This document shows, piece by piece, positions 26,566 through 33,795 of a stretch of DNA of 42,946 nucleotides. The stretch comes from Caloranaerobacter ferrireducens. Its GTDB lineage: Bacteria > Bacillota > Clostridia > Tissierellales > Thermohalobacteraceae. The notes under the pieces were generated by a model that saw only the letters and a program-made list of their open reading frames with translations, was not told the DNA's origin and did not search any database. The stretch spans positions 1 to 42,946 of the forward strand of contig NZ_MDJR01000010.1 of assembly GCF_001730685.1 (NCBI RefSeq), given 5' to 3'. Made by a program: the position numbers and the translations under genes. How positions within the stretch are numbered: the stretch's first letter is position 1; the number at the start of each line of letters is the position of its first letter.

Positions 26566-27852
26566 ATGAATACACTTGTTATATTAGGTGCTCAATGGGG
26601 AGATGAAGGTAAAGGAAAGATAACAGACTTTTTATCTGAGAAAGCTGACATAGTCGTTAGATATCAGGGTGGAGATAATGCAGGTCATACTGTTGAAATA
26701 GGAGAAAAGCAGTTTAAATTACATTTGATACCATCAGGTATTTTTTACGAAGAAAAAGTGTGTGTAATTGGTAATGGGGTTGTTGTAAATCCTAAATCAT
26801 TATTAGAAGAGATAAAGTACTTAAATGATAGAGGTATAAAAACTGATAATTTAAGAATAAGTGATAGAGCACATATTATACTTCCTTATCATATTAAACT
26901 AGATGAACTTGAAGAGAAAAAAAGAGGCAAGAGTAAAATTGGAACAACAATTAAGGGAATAGGTCCTTGTTATAGAGATAAAGTTGAAAGAAATGGAATT
27001 AGAATGTGTGATATCTTTTATAAAGATATTTTAGAGGAAAAACTTAGAAGAAATATAAAAGAAAAAAATGAAATAATTGAGAAACTTTATGGTGAAAGTG
27101 GGCTTGATGAAGATAGTATTGTAACAGAATATATGGATTACCTAGAAAAAATAAAAAAATACGTTGTAGATACAACTGCTTTATTAAATGAAGCTATTGA
27201 AAATGGCAAAAAGATACTATTTGAAGGAGCGCAAGGGACACTTTTAGATATAGACTTTGGAACATATCCATATGTTACTTCATCTCACCCAATTTCTGGA
27301 GGAGTAACTGTTGGAACTGGAATAAGCCCCTTTGGTATAAAAGAAGTCTTAGGAGTAGTTAAAGCTTATACTACAAGAGTAGGAAAAGGACCGTTTCCAA
27401 CTGAATTATTTGATGAGACTGGAGATATGATAAGACAAAAAGGGTATGAATATGGAACTACAACAGGTAGACCAAGAAGATGTGGATGGTTAGATACTGT
27501 TATGCTTAGATATTCAGCTAGAATAAATGGATTAACCTCTATTGCAATTACTAAGTTAGATACATTAGGAGGTTTTGAAAAACTAAAGATATGTACAGCA
27601 TATGAGCTTGACGGAAAAGTAGTTAAAGATTTTCCTTCAAGTTTAGAAACTCTAAAAAGGTGCAAACCTATATATGAGGTTTTAGATGGATGGAAAGAAG
27701 AAGAGATAGAGGATGTAAAAACATTTGATGAATTACCTGAAAATGCAAAGAAGTATATTTCTAAGATTGAAGAGCTTACTGGCGTGAAAGTTAAGTTAGT
27801 TTCTATAGGGCCTAATAGAAATGCAACTATATTAAGAGAGAATATTTTCTAA
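26566..27852 (+). CDS. purA: Adenylosuccinate synthetase
   Basis: A 428-residue full-length PurA, converting IMP and aspartate to adenylosuccinate with GTP, the first committed step to AMP. Visible: GAQWGDEGKGKITDFL (P-loop-like, catalytic Asp), DNAGHTVE with the catalytic His, GTTIKGIGPCYRDK, FEGAQGTLLDIDFGTYPYVTSS, and the GTP-site TKLD. Ribosome binding site AAGGGG. Sixteen bases after the FAD protein gene. Confidence 0.97.
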   Translation: MNTLVILGAQWGDEGKGKITDFLSEKADIVVRYQGGDNAGHTVEIGEKQFKLHLIPSGIFYEEKVCVIGNGVVVNPKSLLEEIKYLNDRGIKTDNLRISDRAHIILPYHIKLDELEEKKRGKSKIGTTIKGIGPCYRDKVERNGIRMCDIFYKDILEEKLRRNIKEKNEIIEKLYGESGLDEDSIVTEYMDYLEKIKKYVVDTTALLNEAIENGKKILFEGAQGTLLDIDFGTYPYVTSSHPISGGVTVGTGISPFGIKEVLGVVKAYTTRVGKGPFPTELFDETGDMIRQKGYEYGTTTGRPRRCGWLDTVMLRYSARINGLTSIAITKLDTLGGFEKLKICTAYELDGKVVKDFPSSLETLKRCKPIYEVLDGWKEEEIEDVKTFDELPENAKKYISKIEELTGVKVKLVSIGPNRNATILRENIF

Positions 27853-27858
27853 TTTAGC

Positions 27859-27886
27859 AACCCCTGATGCTTTAGTATCAGGGGTT
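27859..27886 (+). terminator. Terminator of purA
   Basis: Twelve-base-pair hairpin AACCCCTGATGC/GTATCAGGGGTT around TTTA, right after the stop. A near-copy with a compensatory pair change lies at 27978-28001. Confidence 0.75.
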
Positions 27887-27905
27887 CAAGTTATATTTAT
27901 TAATT

Positions 27906-28001
27906 AATTGAAAAAATAATGCTCATAAACAAATATATTTTTTCAATTATTATAGTTCTATTTTGTTTACAGTTTGCCCTCTGATGCTTTAGTATCAGAG
28001 G
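27906..28001. repeat. AT-rich inverted repeat followed by a second copy of the purA hairpin
   Basis: AATTGAAAAAATA (27906-27918) and TATTTTTTCAATT (27936-27948) form a 13-bp inverted repeat. It is followed by the hairpin CCTCTGATGC/GTATCAGAGG (27978-28001), which repeats the purA terminator with one C-G pair changed to T-A. The hairpin / AT-rich repeat / hairpin plan recurs inside the tRNA cluster. Confidence 0.55.
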
Positions 28002-28047
28002 TTAAATTTTGGTAAAATAAACCACATAAAAAATTTTAAAAAAAGTG

Positions 28048-28076
28048 TTGACAAACAATATCTTATCCTGTAATAT
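28048..28076 (+). promoter_or_regulatory. Promoter of tRNA cluster 1
   Basis: Consensus TTGACA (28048-28053), exact 17-base spacer, TAATAT (28071-28076), 22 bases before the first tRNA. Confidence 0.85.
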
Positions 28077-28098
28077 ATATAACTGTGAGTTGCAAAAC

Positions 28099-28174
28099 GA
28101 CCCATTAGCTCAGTCGGTAGAGCACCTGACTTTTAATCAGGGTGTCCCGCGTTCGAGTCGCGGATGGGTCACCA
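28099..28174 (+). tRNA. tRNA-Lys(TTT)
   Basis: Complete cloverleaf with encoded CCA; anticodon loop CTTTTAA. First tRNA of cluster 1. Confidence 0.95.
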
Positions 28175-28178
28175 ATAT

Positions 28179-28269
28179 GGAGAGGTGTCCGAGTGGTTTA
28201 AGGAGCTGGTCTTGAAAACCAGTGACTCGCTTGCGCGGGCCGTGGGTTCGAATCCCACCCTCTCCGCCA
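28179..28269 (+). tRNA. tRNA-Ser(TGA)
   Basis: Class II tRNA with long variable arm (ACTCGCTTGCGCGGGC region) and encoded CCA; anticodon loop CTTGAAA. Confidence 0.95.
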
Positions 28270-28279
28270 AATAAAGAGT

Positions 28280-28370
28280 GGAGAAGTACTCAAGTGGCTG
28301 AAGAGGCTCCCCTGCTAAGGGAGTAGGTCCCTAACGGGGCGCGAGGGTTCAAATCCCTCCTTCTCCGCCA
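28280..28370 (+). tRNA. tRNA-Ser(GCT)
   Basis: Class II tRNA with long variable arm and encoded CCA; stem CTCCC/GGGAG around CTGCTAA. Confidence 0.95.
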
Positions 28371-28378
28371 AGATTTAA

Positions 28379-28455
28379 GGGCCCTTAGCTCAGCTGGCTA
28401 GAGCGTCCGGCTCATAACCGGCAGGTCCGGGGTTCGAGTCCCTGAGGGCCCACCA
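28379..28455 (+). tRNA. tRNA-Met or tRNA-Ile2 (CAT), copy 1
   Basis: Anticodon loop CTCATAA, G1-C72 pair, so not the initiator. The loop resembles lysidine-modified Ile2 tRNAs, while the other elongator-type CAT gene (29868) is truncated; identity cannot be fixed by eye. Identical copy at 28729 and a 5' fragment at 29127. Confidence 0.9.
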
Positions 28456-28464
28456 ATCAAATAC

Positions 28465-28540
28465 AGGGGTGTAGTTCAGTTGGTAGAACGTCGGTCTCCA
28501 AAACCGAATGTCGTGGGTTCGAGTCCTGCCACCCCTGCCA
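28465..28540 (+). tRNA. tRNA-Trp(CCA), copy 1
   Basis: Complete cloverleaf, anticodon loop CTCCAAA, encoded CCA. An identical copy lies at 28815-28890. Confidence 0.95.
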
Positions 28541-28552
28541 ACAGGACAACAT

Positions 28553-28629
28553 CGGGGTGTGGCGCAGTTTGGTAGCGCACGTGGTTTGGGACCATGGGGC
28601 CGGGGGTTCGAGTCCCTCCACCCCGACCA
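28553..28629 (+). tRNA. tRNA-Pro(TGG)
   Basis: Complete, loop TTTGGGA between CGTGG and CCATG, encoded CCA. The duplicated copy at 28903 is cut in the anticodon arm. Confidence 0.95.
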
Positions 28630-28633
28630 ATAT

Positions 28634-28710
<77 letters not shown>

Positions 28711-28728
28711 TAAATTATGATTTTTTAA

Positions 28729-28805
28729 GGGCCCTTAGCTCAGCTGGCTAGAGCGTCCGGCTCATAACCGGCAGGTCCGGGGTTCGAGTCCCTGAGGGCC
28801 CACCA
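28729..28805 (+). tRNA. tRNA-Met or tRNA-Ile2 (CAT), copy 2
   Basis: Same sequence as 28379-28455, including the flanks; complete with CCA. Confidence 0.9.
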
Positions 28806-28814
28806 ATCAAATAC

Positions 28815-28890
28815 AGGGGTGTAGTTCAGTTGGTAGAACGTCGGTCTCCAAAACCGAATGTCGTGGGTTCGAGTCCTGCCACCCCTGCCA
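28815..28890 (+). tRNA. tRNA-Trp(CCA), copy 2
   Basis: Same sequence as 28465-28540; complete with CCA. Confidence 0.95.
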
Positions 28891-28902
28891 ACAGGACAAC
28901 AT

Positions 28903-28934
28903 CGGGGTGTGGCGCAGTTTGGTAGCGCACGTGG
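28903..28934 (+). pseudogene. Truncated tRNA-Pro 5' fragment
   Basis: The first 32 bases match tRNA-Pro at 28553 exactly and stop in the 5' strand of the anticodon stem; the rest is replaced by the insert beginning at 28935. Confidence 0.9.
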
Positions 28935-29030
28935 CACGTCTTTCAGACGAATTGAAAATTAAAAAATGAAAATGTAAAATTACAAAGATAATTTTGAATT
29001 TTACATTTTAAATTCTGCAAAAGCAGTACG
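28935..29030. repeat. Modular hairpin insert E1 in the tRNA cluster
   Basis: Hairpin CGTC/GACG, then an AT-rich 13-bp inverted repeat (AAAATGTAAAATT with AATTTTACATTTT), then hairpin CTGC AAAA GCAG. The same plan occurs at 29154-29264 and 30444-30541. No coding potential. Confidence 0.65.
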
Positions 29031-29031
29031 T

Positions 29032-29108
<77 letters not shown>

Positions 29109-29126
29109 TAAATTATGATTTTTTAA

Positions 29127-29153
29127 GGGCCCTTAGCTCAGCTGGCTAGAGCG
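29127..29153 (+). pseudogene. Truncated tRNA-Met/Ile2 5' fragment
   Basis: The first 27 bases equal those of the CAT tRNA at 28379, with the same 5' flank, then stop at the base of the anticodon stem where insert E2 begins. Confidence 0.9.
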
Positions 29154-29264
29154 ATATTTTTCAAAACATAAAGTGTTTTGAAAAATATTTTTAAATTATA
29201 AATTTTAAATGTTAAATAAAAAATATTTAAAATTAAGCATTTAACATTTAGAACTCCGCGAAAG
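29154..29264. repeat. Modular hairpin insert E2
   Basis: A 15-bp stem ATATTTTTCAAAACA/TGTTTTGAAAAATAT around TAAAG (29154-29188 region), then TTAAATTATAAATTTTAAAT shared with E4, an 11-bp inverted repeat AAATGTTAAAT/ATTTAACATTT, and terminal hairpin CCGC GAAA GCGG. Confidence 0.65.
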
Positions 29265-29598
29265 CGGCAAGGTTTGTACTTTGAAAACTGCACAGCGTAT
29301 AATGTATCAGGTACTAGGTACTGGGATACGGTAGGAGTTTTTTACAATTCATAGGAAATTATATTCCTTGCTAAACTGTGGATAATTTTGAATATAATTT
29401 CCGTTTATGAATTTCAACAAAATCTTCCTTAATTTTTTAAAGTCGAAGATTTTGTTTACTGTATTCTGTTAATATACTTTGCTTTCTATAAATTTGTCGA
29501 AGTACATCGAAAAAGATGAAAATTCTTCAAAAAAGTTATTGACACGAATCTATAATTATGCTAATATATATCTTGTCGTCGCTGACAAAAGGTATTGA
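29265..29598. other. Inter-cluster region with rRNA-spacer-like sequence and a promoter
   Basis: No gene is seen. The start (AAGGTTTGTACTTTGAAAAC, about 29263-29282, then TGCACAG) resembles the sequence that precedes 23S rRNA in Firmicute rRNA spacers, but no rRNA gene is present. It also has a CAGGTACTAGGTACTG low-complexity repeat (29309), a copy of the CATAGGAAATTATAT repeat (29350-29364) and the cluster 2 promoter. Confidence 0.5.
29539..29567 (+). promoter_or_regulatory. Promoter of tRNA cluster 2
   Basis: Consensus TTGACA (29539-29544), 17-base spacer, TAATAT (29562-29567). The early transcript GTCGTCGCTGACAAAAG resembles the one after the promoter at 42872. Confidence 0.85.
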
Positions 29599-29673
29599 TC
29601 CTGGGTAGCTCAATGGTGGAGCAACCGGCTGTTAACCGGTAGGCTGTGGGTTCGAGTCCCACCCCAGGAGCCA
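29599..29673 (+). tRNA. tRNA-Asn(GTT)
   Basis: Complete with CCA; loop CTGTTAA between ACCGG and CCGGT. Confidence 0.95.
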
Positions 29674-29681
29674 GAATAAAT

Positions 29682-29771
29682 GCCGGGGTGGCGGAACTGG
29701 CAGACGCACAGGACTTAAAATCCTGCGGTCCTTATAAGACCGTACCGGTTCGATTCCGGTCCCCGGCACCA
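29682..29771 (+). tRNA. tRNA-Leu(TAA)
   Basis: Class II tRNA with long variable arm, CCA encoded; loop CTTAAAA. Confidence 0.95.
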
Positions 29772-29777
29772 CATCAT

Positions 29778-29854
<77 letters not shown>

Positions 29855-29867
29855 TATTGAAAAACGT

Positions 29868-29931
29868 GGCGGCGTAGCTCAGTTGGCTAGAGCATGCGGT
29901 TCATACCCGCAGTGTCGGCGGTTCGAATCCG
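29868..29931 (+). pseudogene. tRNA-Met(CAT) lacking its 3' end, fused to tRNA-Glu
   Basis: Acceptor 5' strand GGCGGCG, D arm, anticodon arm TGCGG TTCATAC CCGCA and T loop are present, as in elongator tRNA-Met. The sequence breaks in the 3' T stem (after CCG), and the matching CGCCGCC-ACCA is missing; tRNA-Glu begins at 29936. A deletion or an assembly join is likely. Confidence 0.8.
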
Positions 29932-29935
29932 TTGT

Positions 29936-30010
29936 GGCCCTATGGTCAAGTGGTTAAGACACCGCCCTTTCACGGCGGTAACCCGGGTTCGAATCCCGGT
30001 AGGGTCACCA
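29936..30010 (+). tRNA. tRNA-Glu(TTC)
   Basis: Complete with CCA; stem CCGCC/GGCGG around CTTTCAC. Directly abuts the broken tRNA-Met. Confidence 0.94.
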
Positions 30011-30015
30011 AAATT

Positions 30016-30091
30016 GGGCGCGTAGCTCAGCTGGGAGAGCATCTGCCTTACAAGCAGGAGGTCACAGGTTCGAGCCCTGTCGCGCCCACCA
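30016..30091 (+). tRNA. tRNA-Val(TAC)
   Basis: Complete with CCA; loop CTTACAA. Confidence 0.95.
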
Positions 30092-30159
30092 TCTTTTTTA
30101 AGTTGAAGCTTTAAAAAGATATTTAAAACTTAACATTTACGATTTAAAATTGATTTTAT
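30092..30159. repeat. AT-rich insert E3 between tRNA genes
   Basis: AT-rich sequence with imperfect repeats of ATTTAAAA and CTTTTTTAAG..GCTTTAAAAAG, related in base composition and position to E1, E2 and E4 but less regular. Confidence 0.35.
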
Positions 30160-30190
30160 GGCCCGGTAGTTCAGTTGGTTAGAATGCCAG
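30160..30190 (+). pseudogene. Truncated tRNA-Asp 5' fragment
   Basis: Thirty-one bases identical to the start of the full tRNA-Asp 36 bp downstream, cut in the anticodon stem and followed by ATATT; a short tandem duplication. Confidence 0.9.
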
Positions 30191-30195
30191 ATATT

Positions 30196-30272
30196 GGCCC
30201 GGTAGTTCAGTTGGTTAGAATGCCAGCCTGTCACGCTGGAGGTCGAGGGTTCGAGCCCCTTCCGGGTCGCCA
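30196..30272 (+). tRNA. tRNA-Asp(GTC)
   Basis: Complete, stem CCAGC/GCTGG around CTGTCAC, encoded CCA. Confidence 0.95.
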
Positions 30273-30277
30273 AATAT

Positions 30278-30353
30278 GCTGGCGTAGCTCAACTGGTAGA
30301 GCAGCTGACTTGTAATCAGCAGGTTGCGGGTTCGAGTCCCATCGCCAGCTCCA
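30278..30353 (+). tRNA. tRNA-Thr(TGT)
   Basis: Complete with CCA; loop CTTGTAA between GCTGA and TCAGC. Confidence 0.95.
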
Positions 30354-30358
30354 TATTA

Positions 30359-30443
30359 GGAGGGGTTCCCGAGCGGCCAAAGGGGACGGACTGTAAATCC
30401 GTTGGCGTAGCCTTCGCTGGTTCGAATCCAGCCCCCTCCACCA
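30359..30443 (+). tRNA. tRNA-Tyr(GTA)
   Basis: Class II tRNA with long variable arm, CCA encoded; loop CTGTAAA. Confidence 0.95.
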
Positions 30444-30541
30444 TACACTACTTCGTAGTGAATCTTAAATTATAAATTTTAAATGTTAAATATTTTAGCG
30501 ACTCAATATCATTTAAAATTTAGAATTCTGACATAGTCAGT
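30444..30541. repeat. Modular hairpin insert E4
   Basis: Hairpin CACTAC TTC GTAGTG, then TTAAATTATAAATTTTAAAT as in E2, an inverted repeat AATTTTAAATG/CATTTAAAATT, the shared AGAATTC end, and terminal hairpin CTGAC ATA GTCAG. It lies cleanly between tRNA-Tyr and tRNA-Gly. Confidence 0.65.
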
Positions 30542-30543
30542 GT

Positions 30544-30618
30544 GCGGAAGTGGCTCAGTGGTAGAGCATCGCCTTGCCAAGGCGAGGGTCGCGGGTTCGA
30601 ATCCCGTCTTCCGCTCCA
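30544..30618 (+). tRNA. tRNA-Gly(GCC)
   Basis: Complete with CCA; loop TTGCCAA. Confidence 0.95.
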
Positions 30619-30626
30619 TTTATTAA

Positions 30627-30700
30627 GCGGGTGTAGCTCAGTGGTAGAGCCCTGGCCTTCCAAGCCAGTCGCGAGGGTTCGATTCCCTTCACCCGCTCCA
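30627..30700 (+). tRNA. tRNA-Gly(TCC)
   Basis: Complete with CCA; loop CTTCCAA between CTGGC and GCCAG. Confidence 0.95.
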
Positions 30701-30735
30701 ATTTTCATTATAGATTAAATTTAAAATTATTTCGT

Positions 30736-30813
<78 letters not shown>

Positions 30814-30832
30814 TCAAATGATAATATTTTGC

Positions 30833-30908
30833 TGGGGCGTCGCCAAGTCGGTAAGGCACTAGACTTTGACTCTAGCATTCGCAGGTTCGAGTCCTGCCGC
30901 CCCAGCCA
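30833..30908 (+). tRNA. tRNA-Gln(TTG)
   Basis: Complete with CCA; stem CTAGA/TCTAG around CTTTGAC. Confidence 0.95.
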
Positions 30909-30928
30909 TTTATTCTTTAAACTGTTTT

Positions 30929-31003
30929 GGCGGCATAGCCAAGTGGTAAGGCAGAGGACTGCAAATCCTTTATTCCCCAGTTCGAATCTGGGTGCCGCCT
31001 CCA
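30929..31003 (+). tRNA. tRNA-Cys(GCA)
   Basis: Complete with CCA; loop CTGCAAA. Confidence 0.95.
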
Positions 31004-31008
31004 TGTTT

Positions 31009-31085
31009 GCGCCTATAGCTCAACTGGATAGAGTGTCTGACTACGAATCAGAAGGTTGGGGGTTCGAGTCCCTCTGGGCGCACCA
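31009..31085 (+). tRNA. tRNA-Arg(ACG), prophage integration site
   Basis: Complete, stem TCTGA/TCAGA around CTACGAA, encoded CCA. From the first base of the anticodon loop (31041) onward its sequence and the terminator are duplicated at 38701-38802, so its 3' half now comes from the phage. Confidence 0.96.
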
Positions 31086-31142
31086 CTTAAATATTATTAA
31101 AAAAATGGAGGGTTGATGCGAGAAGCCAATCCTCCATTTTTT
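31041..31142. repeat. attL: 102-bp direct repeat with 38701-38802
   Basis: Begins with the tRNA-Arg anticodon loop and runs through the 3' half of the tRNA and its terminator; identical over 102 bases to the right copy. The flanking bases differ on both sides. Confidence 0.93.
31102..31142 (+). terminator. Terminator of tRNA cluster 2 (inside attL)
   Basis: AAAAATGGAGG and CCTCCATTTTT pair around a 19-base loop, ending in T. The phage carries the same terminator, so tRNA-Arg keeps its terminator after integration. Confidence 0.85.
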
Positions 31143-31227
31143 AATGCTTTCGTGGCATATGAACTAAATTTTTTTGTCAATTTTCAATTTACAATTTATG
31201 TTAATCTGATTACTGTTTTTCACTAAT

Positions 31228-31245
31228 AAAAGTTTCACTATTTTA
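31228..31245. repeat. Putative integrase arm-type site near attL
   Basis: AAAAGTTTCACTATTTTA, identical to 38644-38661 near attR; a third variant is at 38663-38680. Position just inside both ends of the element fits arm-type integrase sites. Confidence 0.6.
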
Positions 31246-31246
31246 A

Positions 31247-32188
31247 TTATAATTTTATATTTTTTGCTCTTAAATTATCTAATGGTGATAATCTTTTAAA
31301 GTTCTTCATTACATAACTTGAAGCTAAATGAGAGTAACGCCTAGTCATTTCTAAAGATGTATGTCCTAGAATTTGCTGTAATGTAAATATATCTCCACCA
31401 TTTATTAAATATTTAGTTGCAAATGTATGCCTTAATATATGTGGGTGTAACCTTTCTATTCCTGTTTTTTTCTTTAATCTAACAAATATCATTTTAATTA
31501 CATCTTTACTTACAGGCGTTTTATTTTGACTTATAAAAACGTGTGTTGTCGGATATTCTGGCATTGGTCTATATCCATTTAAGTACTTAAATAATAACTT
31601 TTTAGTATACAATCCAAGTGGAACAATCCTTTCCTTTTGACCTTTACCATAAACTTTAATTACATTTTGAGTAAAATGCACATTTTCAACTTTTAACTCA
31701 ATTACTTCATTACTTCTTAATCCTGAGTCTAACATCAGCGATATCATACATTTATTTCTTAATCCGAATTCAGTTTTATCATTAATGCTTTTATATAAAA
31801 TTTCAATTTCTTCATCACTTAATATTTCTATTGTTTTTTTAGGTGCTTTTGGTAATTTAAATCTTTCTGCTAAATTCTCTTTTATGTATGCTTCGTTATA
31901 TAACCAATTTATAAATGCTCTTAACTGTCTAATATATGTCTGTATCGTTGTTTTAGATAATTTTTCTTTTTTATTTGTTTTAAAATTATATTCTTTATCT
32001 TTACTACCCAAATATAACTGATACTGTTTTAAATCTAACAAAGTTATATCTGTTACTAATTTATCTTTTCCGATAAAATCTATAAAGTAACTTAAAAATC
32101 TTTCATAGTTAAATATAGTTTTATCTGTGTTCCCTTTTAGTTTTTGGTCTATTAAAAACAATTCTAATGCTTTTTCTAGAGTTAGCAA
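31247..32188 (-). CDS. int: Phage tyrosine integrase (XerC/D-like)
   Basis: A 313-residue tyrosine recombinase. The N-terminal SAM-like core-binding domain spans about 1-105, the catalytic domain about 120-300. Catalytic residues visible are R158 (DSGLRSNE), H250 and R253 (HILRHTFAT), H276 (LGHTSLE) and the nucleophile Y285 (RRYSHL). TTG start behind GAGGGTGAG; overlaps the end of rep by 7 bases, so the two are translationally coupled. Its 3' end faces attL, and it would recombine attP with the tRNA-Arg anticodon loop region. Confidence 0.94.
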   Translation of the reverse strand: MLTLEKALELFLIDQKLKGNTDKTIFNYERFLSYFIDFIGKDKLVTDITLLDLKQYQLYLGSKDKEYNFKTNKKEKLSKTTIQTYIRQLRAFINWLYNEAYIKENLAERFKLPKAPKKTIEILSDEEIEILYKSINDKTEFGLRNKCMISLMLDSGLRSNEVIELKVENVHFTQNVIKVYGKGQKERIVPLGLYTKKLLFKYLNGYRPMPEYPTTHVFISQNKTPVSKDVIKMIFVRLKKKTGIERLHPHILRHTFATKYLINGGDIFTLQQILGHTSLEMTRRYSHLASSYVMKNFKRLSPLDNLRAKNIKL

Positions 32189-33171
32189 AAACTCACCCTC
32201 TCTCTAAATTTTTCTCTAGCTCTCATTTCTACATATAATTTCTCATGATAATCTTCAAAACTCATAATGTGTTTTTTAATTTGCTTATATCTGAATACTA
32301 GTTTTCTATTATACATATCATGCATAATTTTATGCAAAGTATTTATAGCATTTCGTATATTTAACATTACTGATGCTTTATCTATTTCATAGTTATTTAC
32401 TTCAACTTTACCAATAAAGTCATTTTGATATTCTTGATTGTTTGTGTTAAATTCTTTTAACATGTTTATAAAAACTTTATACAATTCTTCATCTATGTTA
32501 AGTTTATAGATACTAGGTTTATTTAAACCTCTGGAGCAAAAATATCTTTTCTGATTTAATAAATCTTTTTCAAGATATATTTCATAATTATCTTCACCTT
32601 TAGAGTTTTCTTTATTTATATACTTAGCAACATACTTCGCAAAATCCTCAATTTCTTCTTTTTTATTAACTGATTCAATCCAAGTATAACCATGTCGCCA
32701 TAATTTTGAAAATTCTTTTTGTTCAATATAAGGTAAATTGAAATATAATACATGGAAGTGAACTGCTCCACGTTTCTGAAATTCTGGTATACAAATATAC
32801 TTAAGCACATTTTTATGTACACCATAAAGGTAGTAAGAAAGACGTTTATTAAACTTTGTAAATTCAGCATTTGCAGTTTGTAAATCGGTAACATTTTCAG
32901 CAAATGTTAAAGTCCAGAATTTAGGTCTTTGTATATTACCATAATAATCTGGTATGCAGTTTATATTACATGCGATTATATCAAAAACCTTTTGTCTTGC
33001 TCTCATAATAGACTTAATAAAATTCTCTCTATTTTTTTCGCTTGTTCCTTTTTTCGTTGCAAATGTAGGTTTACTAGCATAATTGAACTGTAATGTTTTA
33101 GAATACTTTTTTAATGTTATATGTTTACCTGCTATTTTTACCTGGAAGTTAAAACTCATTAAATTAATCAT
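32182..33171 (-). CDS. HUH rolling-circle replication initiator (phage Rep)
   Basis: A 329-residue Rep. Motif 1 is FWTLTF (85-90), motif 2 the HUH metal site GAVHFHVLYF (H138, H140) and motif 3 FAKYVAKYINKE with Y180, K183 and Y184, the candidate nicking tyrosine(s). Such proteins nick the double-strand origin and start rolling-circle replication of ssDNA phages and plasmids. The start ATG follows AAAGGGGGT. A 14-bp hairpin (33195-33231) lies just upstream. It overlaps int at its 3' end. Confidence 0.9.
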   Translation of the reverse strand: MINLMSFNFQVKIAGKHITLKKYSKTLQFNYASKPTFATKKGTSEKNRENFIKSIMRARQKVFDIIACNINCIPDYYGNIQRPKFWTLTFAENVTDLQTANAEFTKFNKRLSYYLYGVHKNVLKYICIPEFQKRGAVHFHVLYFNLPYIEQKEFSKLWRHGYTWIESVNKKEEIEDFAKYVAKYINKENSKGEDNYEIYLEKDLLNQKRYFCSRGLNKPSIYKLNIDEELYKVFINMLKEFNTNNQEYQNDFIGKVEVNNYEIDKASVMLNIRNAINTLHKIMHDMYNRKLVFRYKQIKKHIMSFEDYHEKLYVEMRAREKFRERVSFC

Positions 33172-33557
33172 AGGTAGACCCCCTTTAGCTTTTAAATATC
33201 ACACTTAAGCTTTCGCATTAAGTGTGATATTACTCAAGTGAAGCCAACCTACCCGCAACTAACGTTTCTTAAGACATTTTGCTTTGATAAAAGTCAATAG
33301 CTTTCGCGGCATATCCTCGCTTTGCTGCGGTATTCCACGTTCTATTGACTTTTATCAATTTTGTATGCTATTTATAAACTGCGAAGGGCGACAGGAGGGA
33401 AGAAGAAATACTTAGTTTTTATTTTTTCTCCCTTCCTTACAGCATTTTAGCATACAAAAACGCTCCATTTTGTTAGTGCTATAAGGTAGTTTTACTTCAT
33501 ATTTATTTTTGCTCTGGGCTCTTGGAGAGAAGAAACTGGTAAATATTTACAAACTTA
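33172..33557. other. Phage intergenic region: candidate origin and hairpin cluster
   Basis: No gene is seen. Three nested or serial hairpins: 33195-33231 (14-bp stem AATATCACACTTAA/TTAAGTGTGATATT, loop GCTTTCGCA); 33284-33358 (17-bp stem TTGATAAAAGTCAATAG with its complement, large GC-richer loop); 33359-33459 (12-bp arms TTTTGTATGCTA/TAGCATACAAAA enclosing GGAGGGA..TCCCTTCC). This matches the expectation for an inovirus origin and packaging region. Confidence 0.65.
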
Positions 33558-33692
33558 TCAATATTTTAACTTATCCAAATATTCTTTATTTGCTGCTTTC
33601 CAACGTCTCAAATGAAATTTAATCTGTCCTTTGGTCCTGCATCTCTTTAATAATTTCATTAAACTAAACATGCTCATATTTTTATAATCCAT
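33558..33692 (-). CDS. Small basic phage protein
   Basis: A 44-residue protein (begins MDYKNMSMFSLMKLLKRC, ends NKEYLDKLKY), with 13 Lys/Arg and the segment HLRRWKAANK. The ribosome binding site AGGTG is six bases before ATG. It sits between the intergenic hairpins and the Zot gene on the coding strand of the phage. No family recognised; a DNA-binding or regulatory role would be a guess. Confidence 0.6.
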   Translation of the reverse strand: MDYKNMSMFSLMKLLKRCRTKGQIKFHLRRWKAANKEYLDKLKY

Positions 33693-33750
33693 TATCAACA
33701 CCTCATTTTTTTGCAAGCTTTAAACCTTTATATTGTATGCTATAGCTTGC

Positions 33751-33788
33751 GCCCTGTGGCAATGGCATGTAGCCATTTGCCACAGGGC
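33751..33788. promoter_or_regulatory. Strong GC-rich hairpin: packaging signal or terminator
   Basis: GCCCTGTGGCAA pairs with TTGCCACAGGGC (12 bp), extended by TGGC/GCCA after one bulged T, loop ATGTA. It lies 8 bases past the zot stop and is the most stable stem in the phage. On the coding strand no T-run follows, which favours a packaging signal. Confidence 0.6.
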
Positions 33789-33795
33789 AGGAGCA

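Noticed and set aside
33751-33788. Simple rho-independent terminator for zot
   Set aside because: The stem is strong, but the coding strand downstream is AAGCTATAGC with no T-run, so a packaging or structural role is preferred; termination is not excluded.
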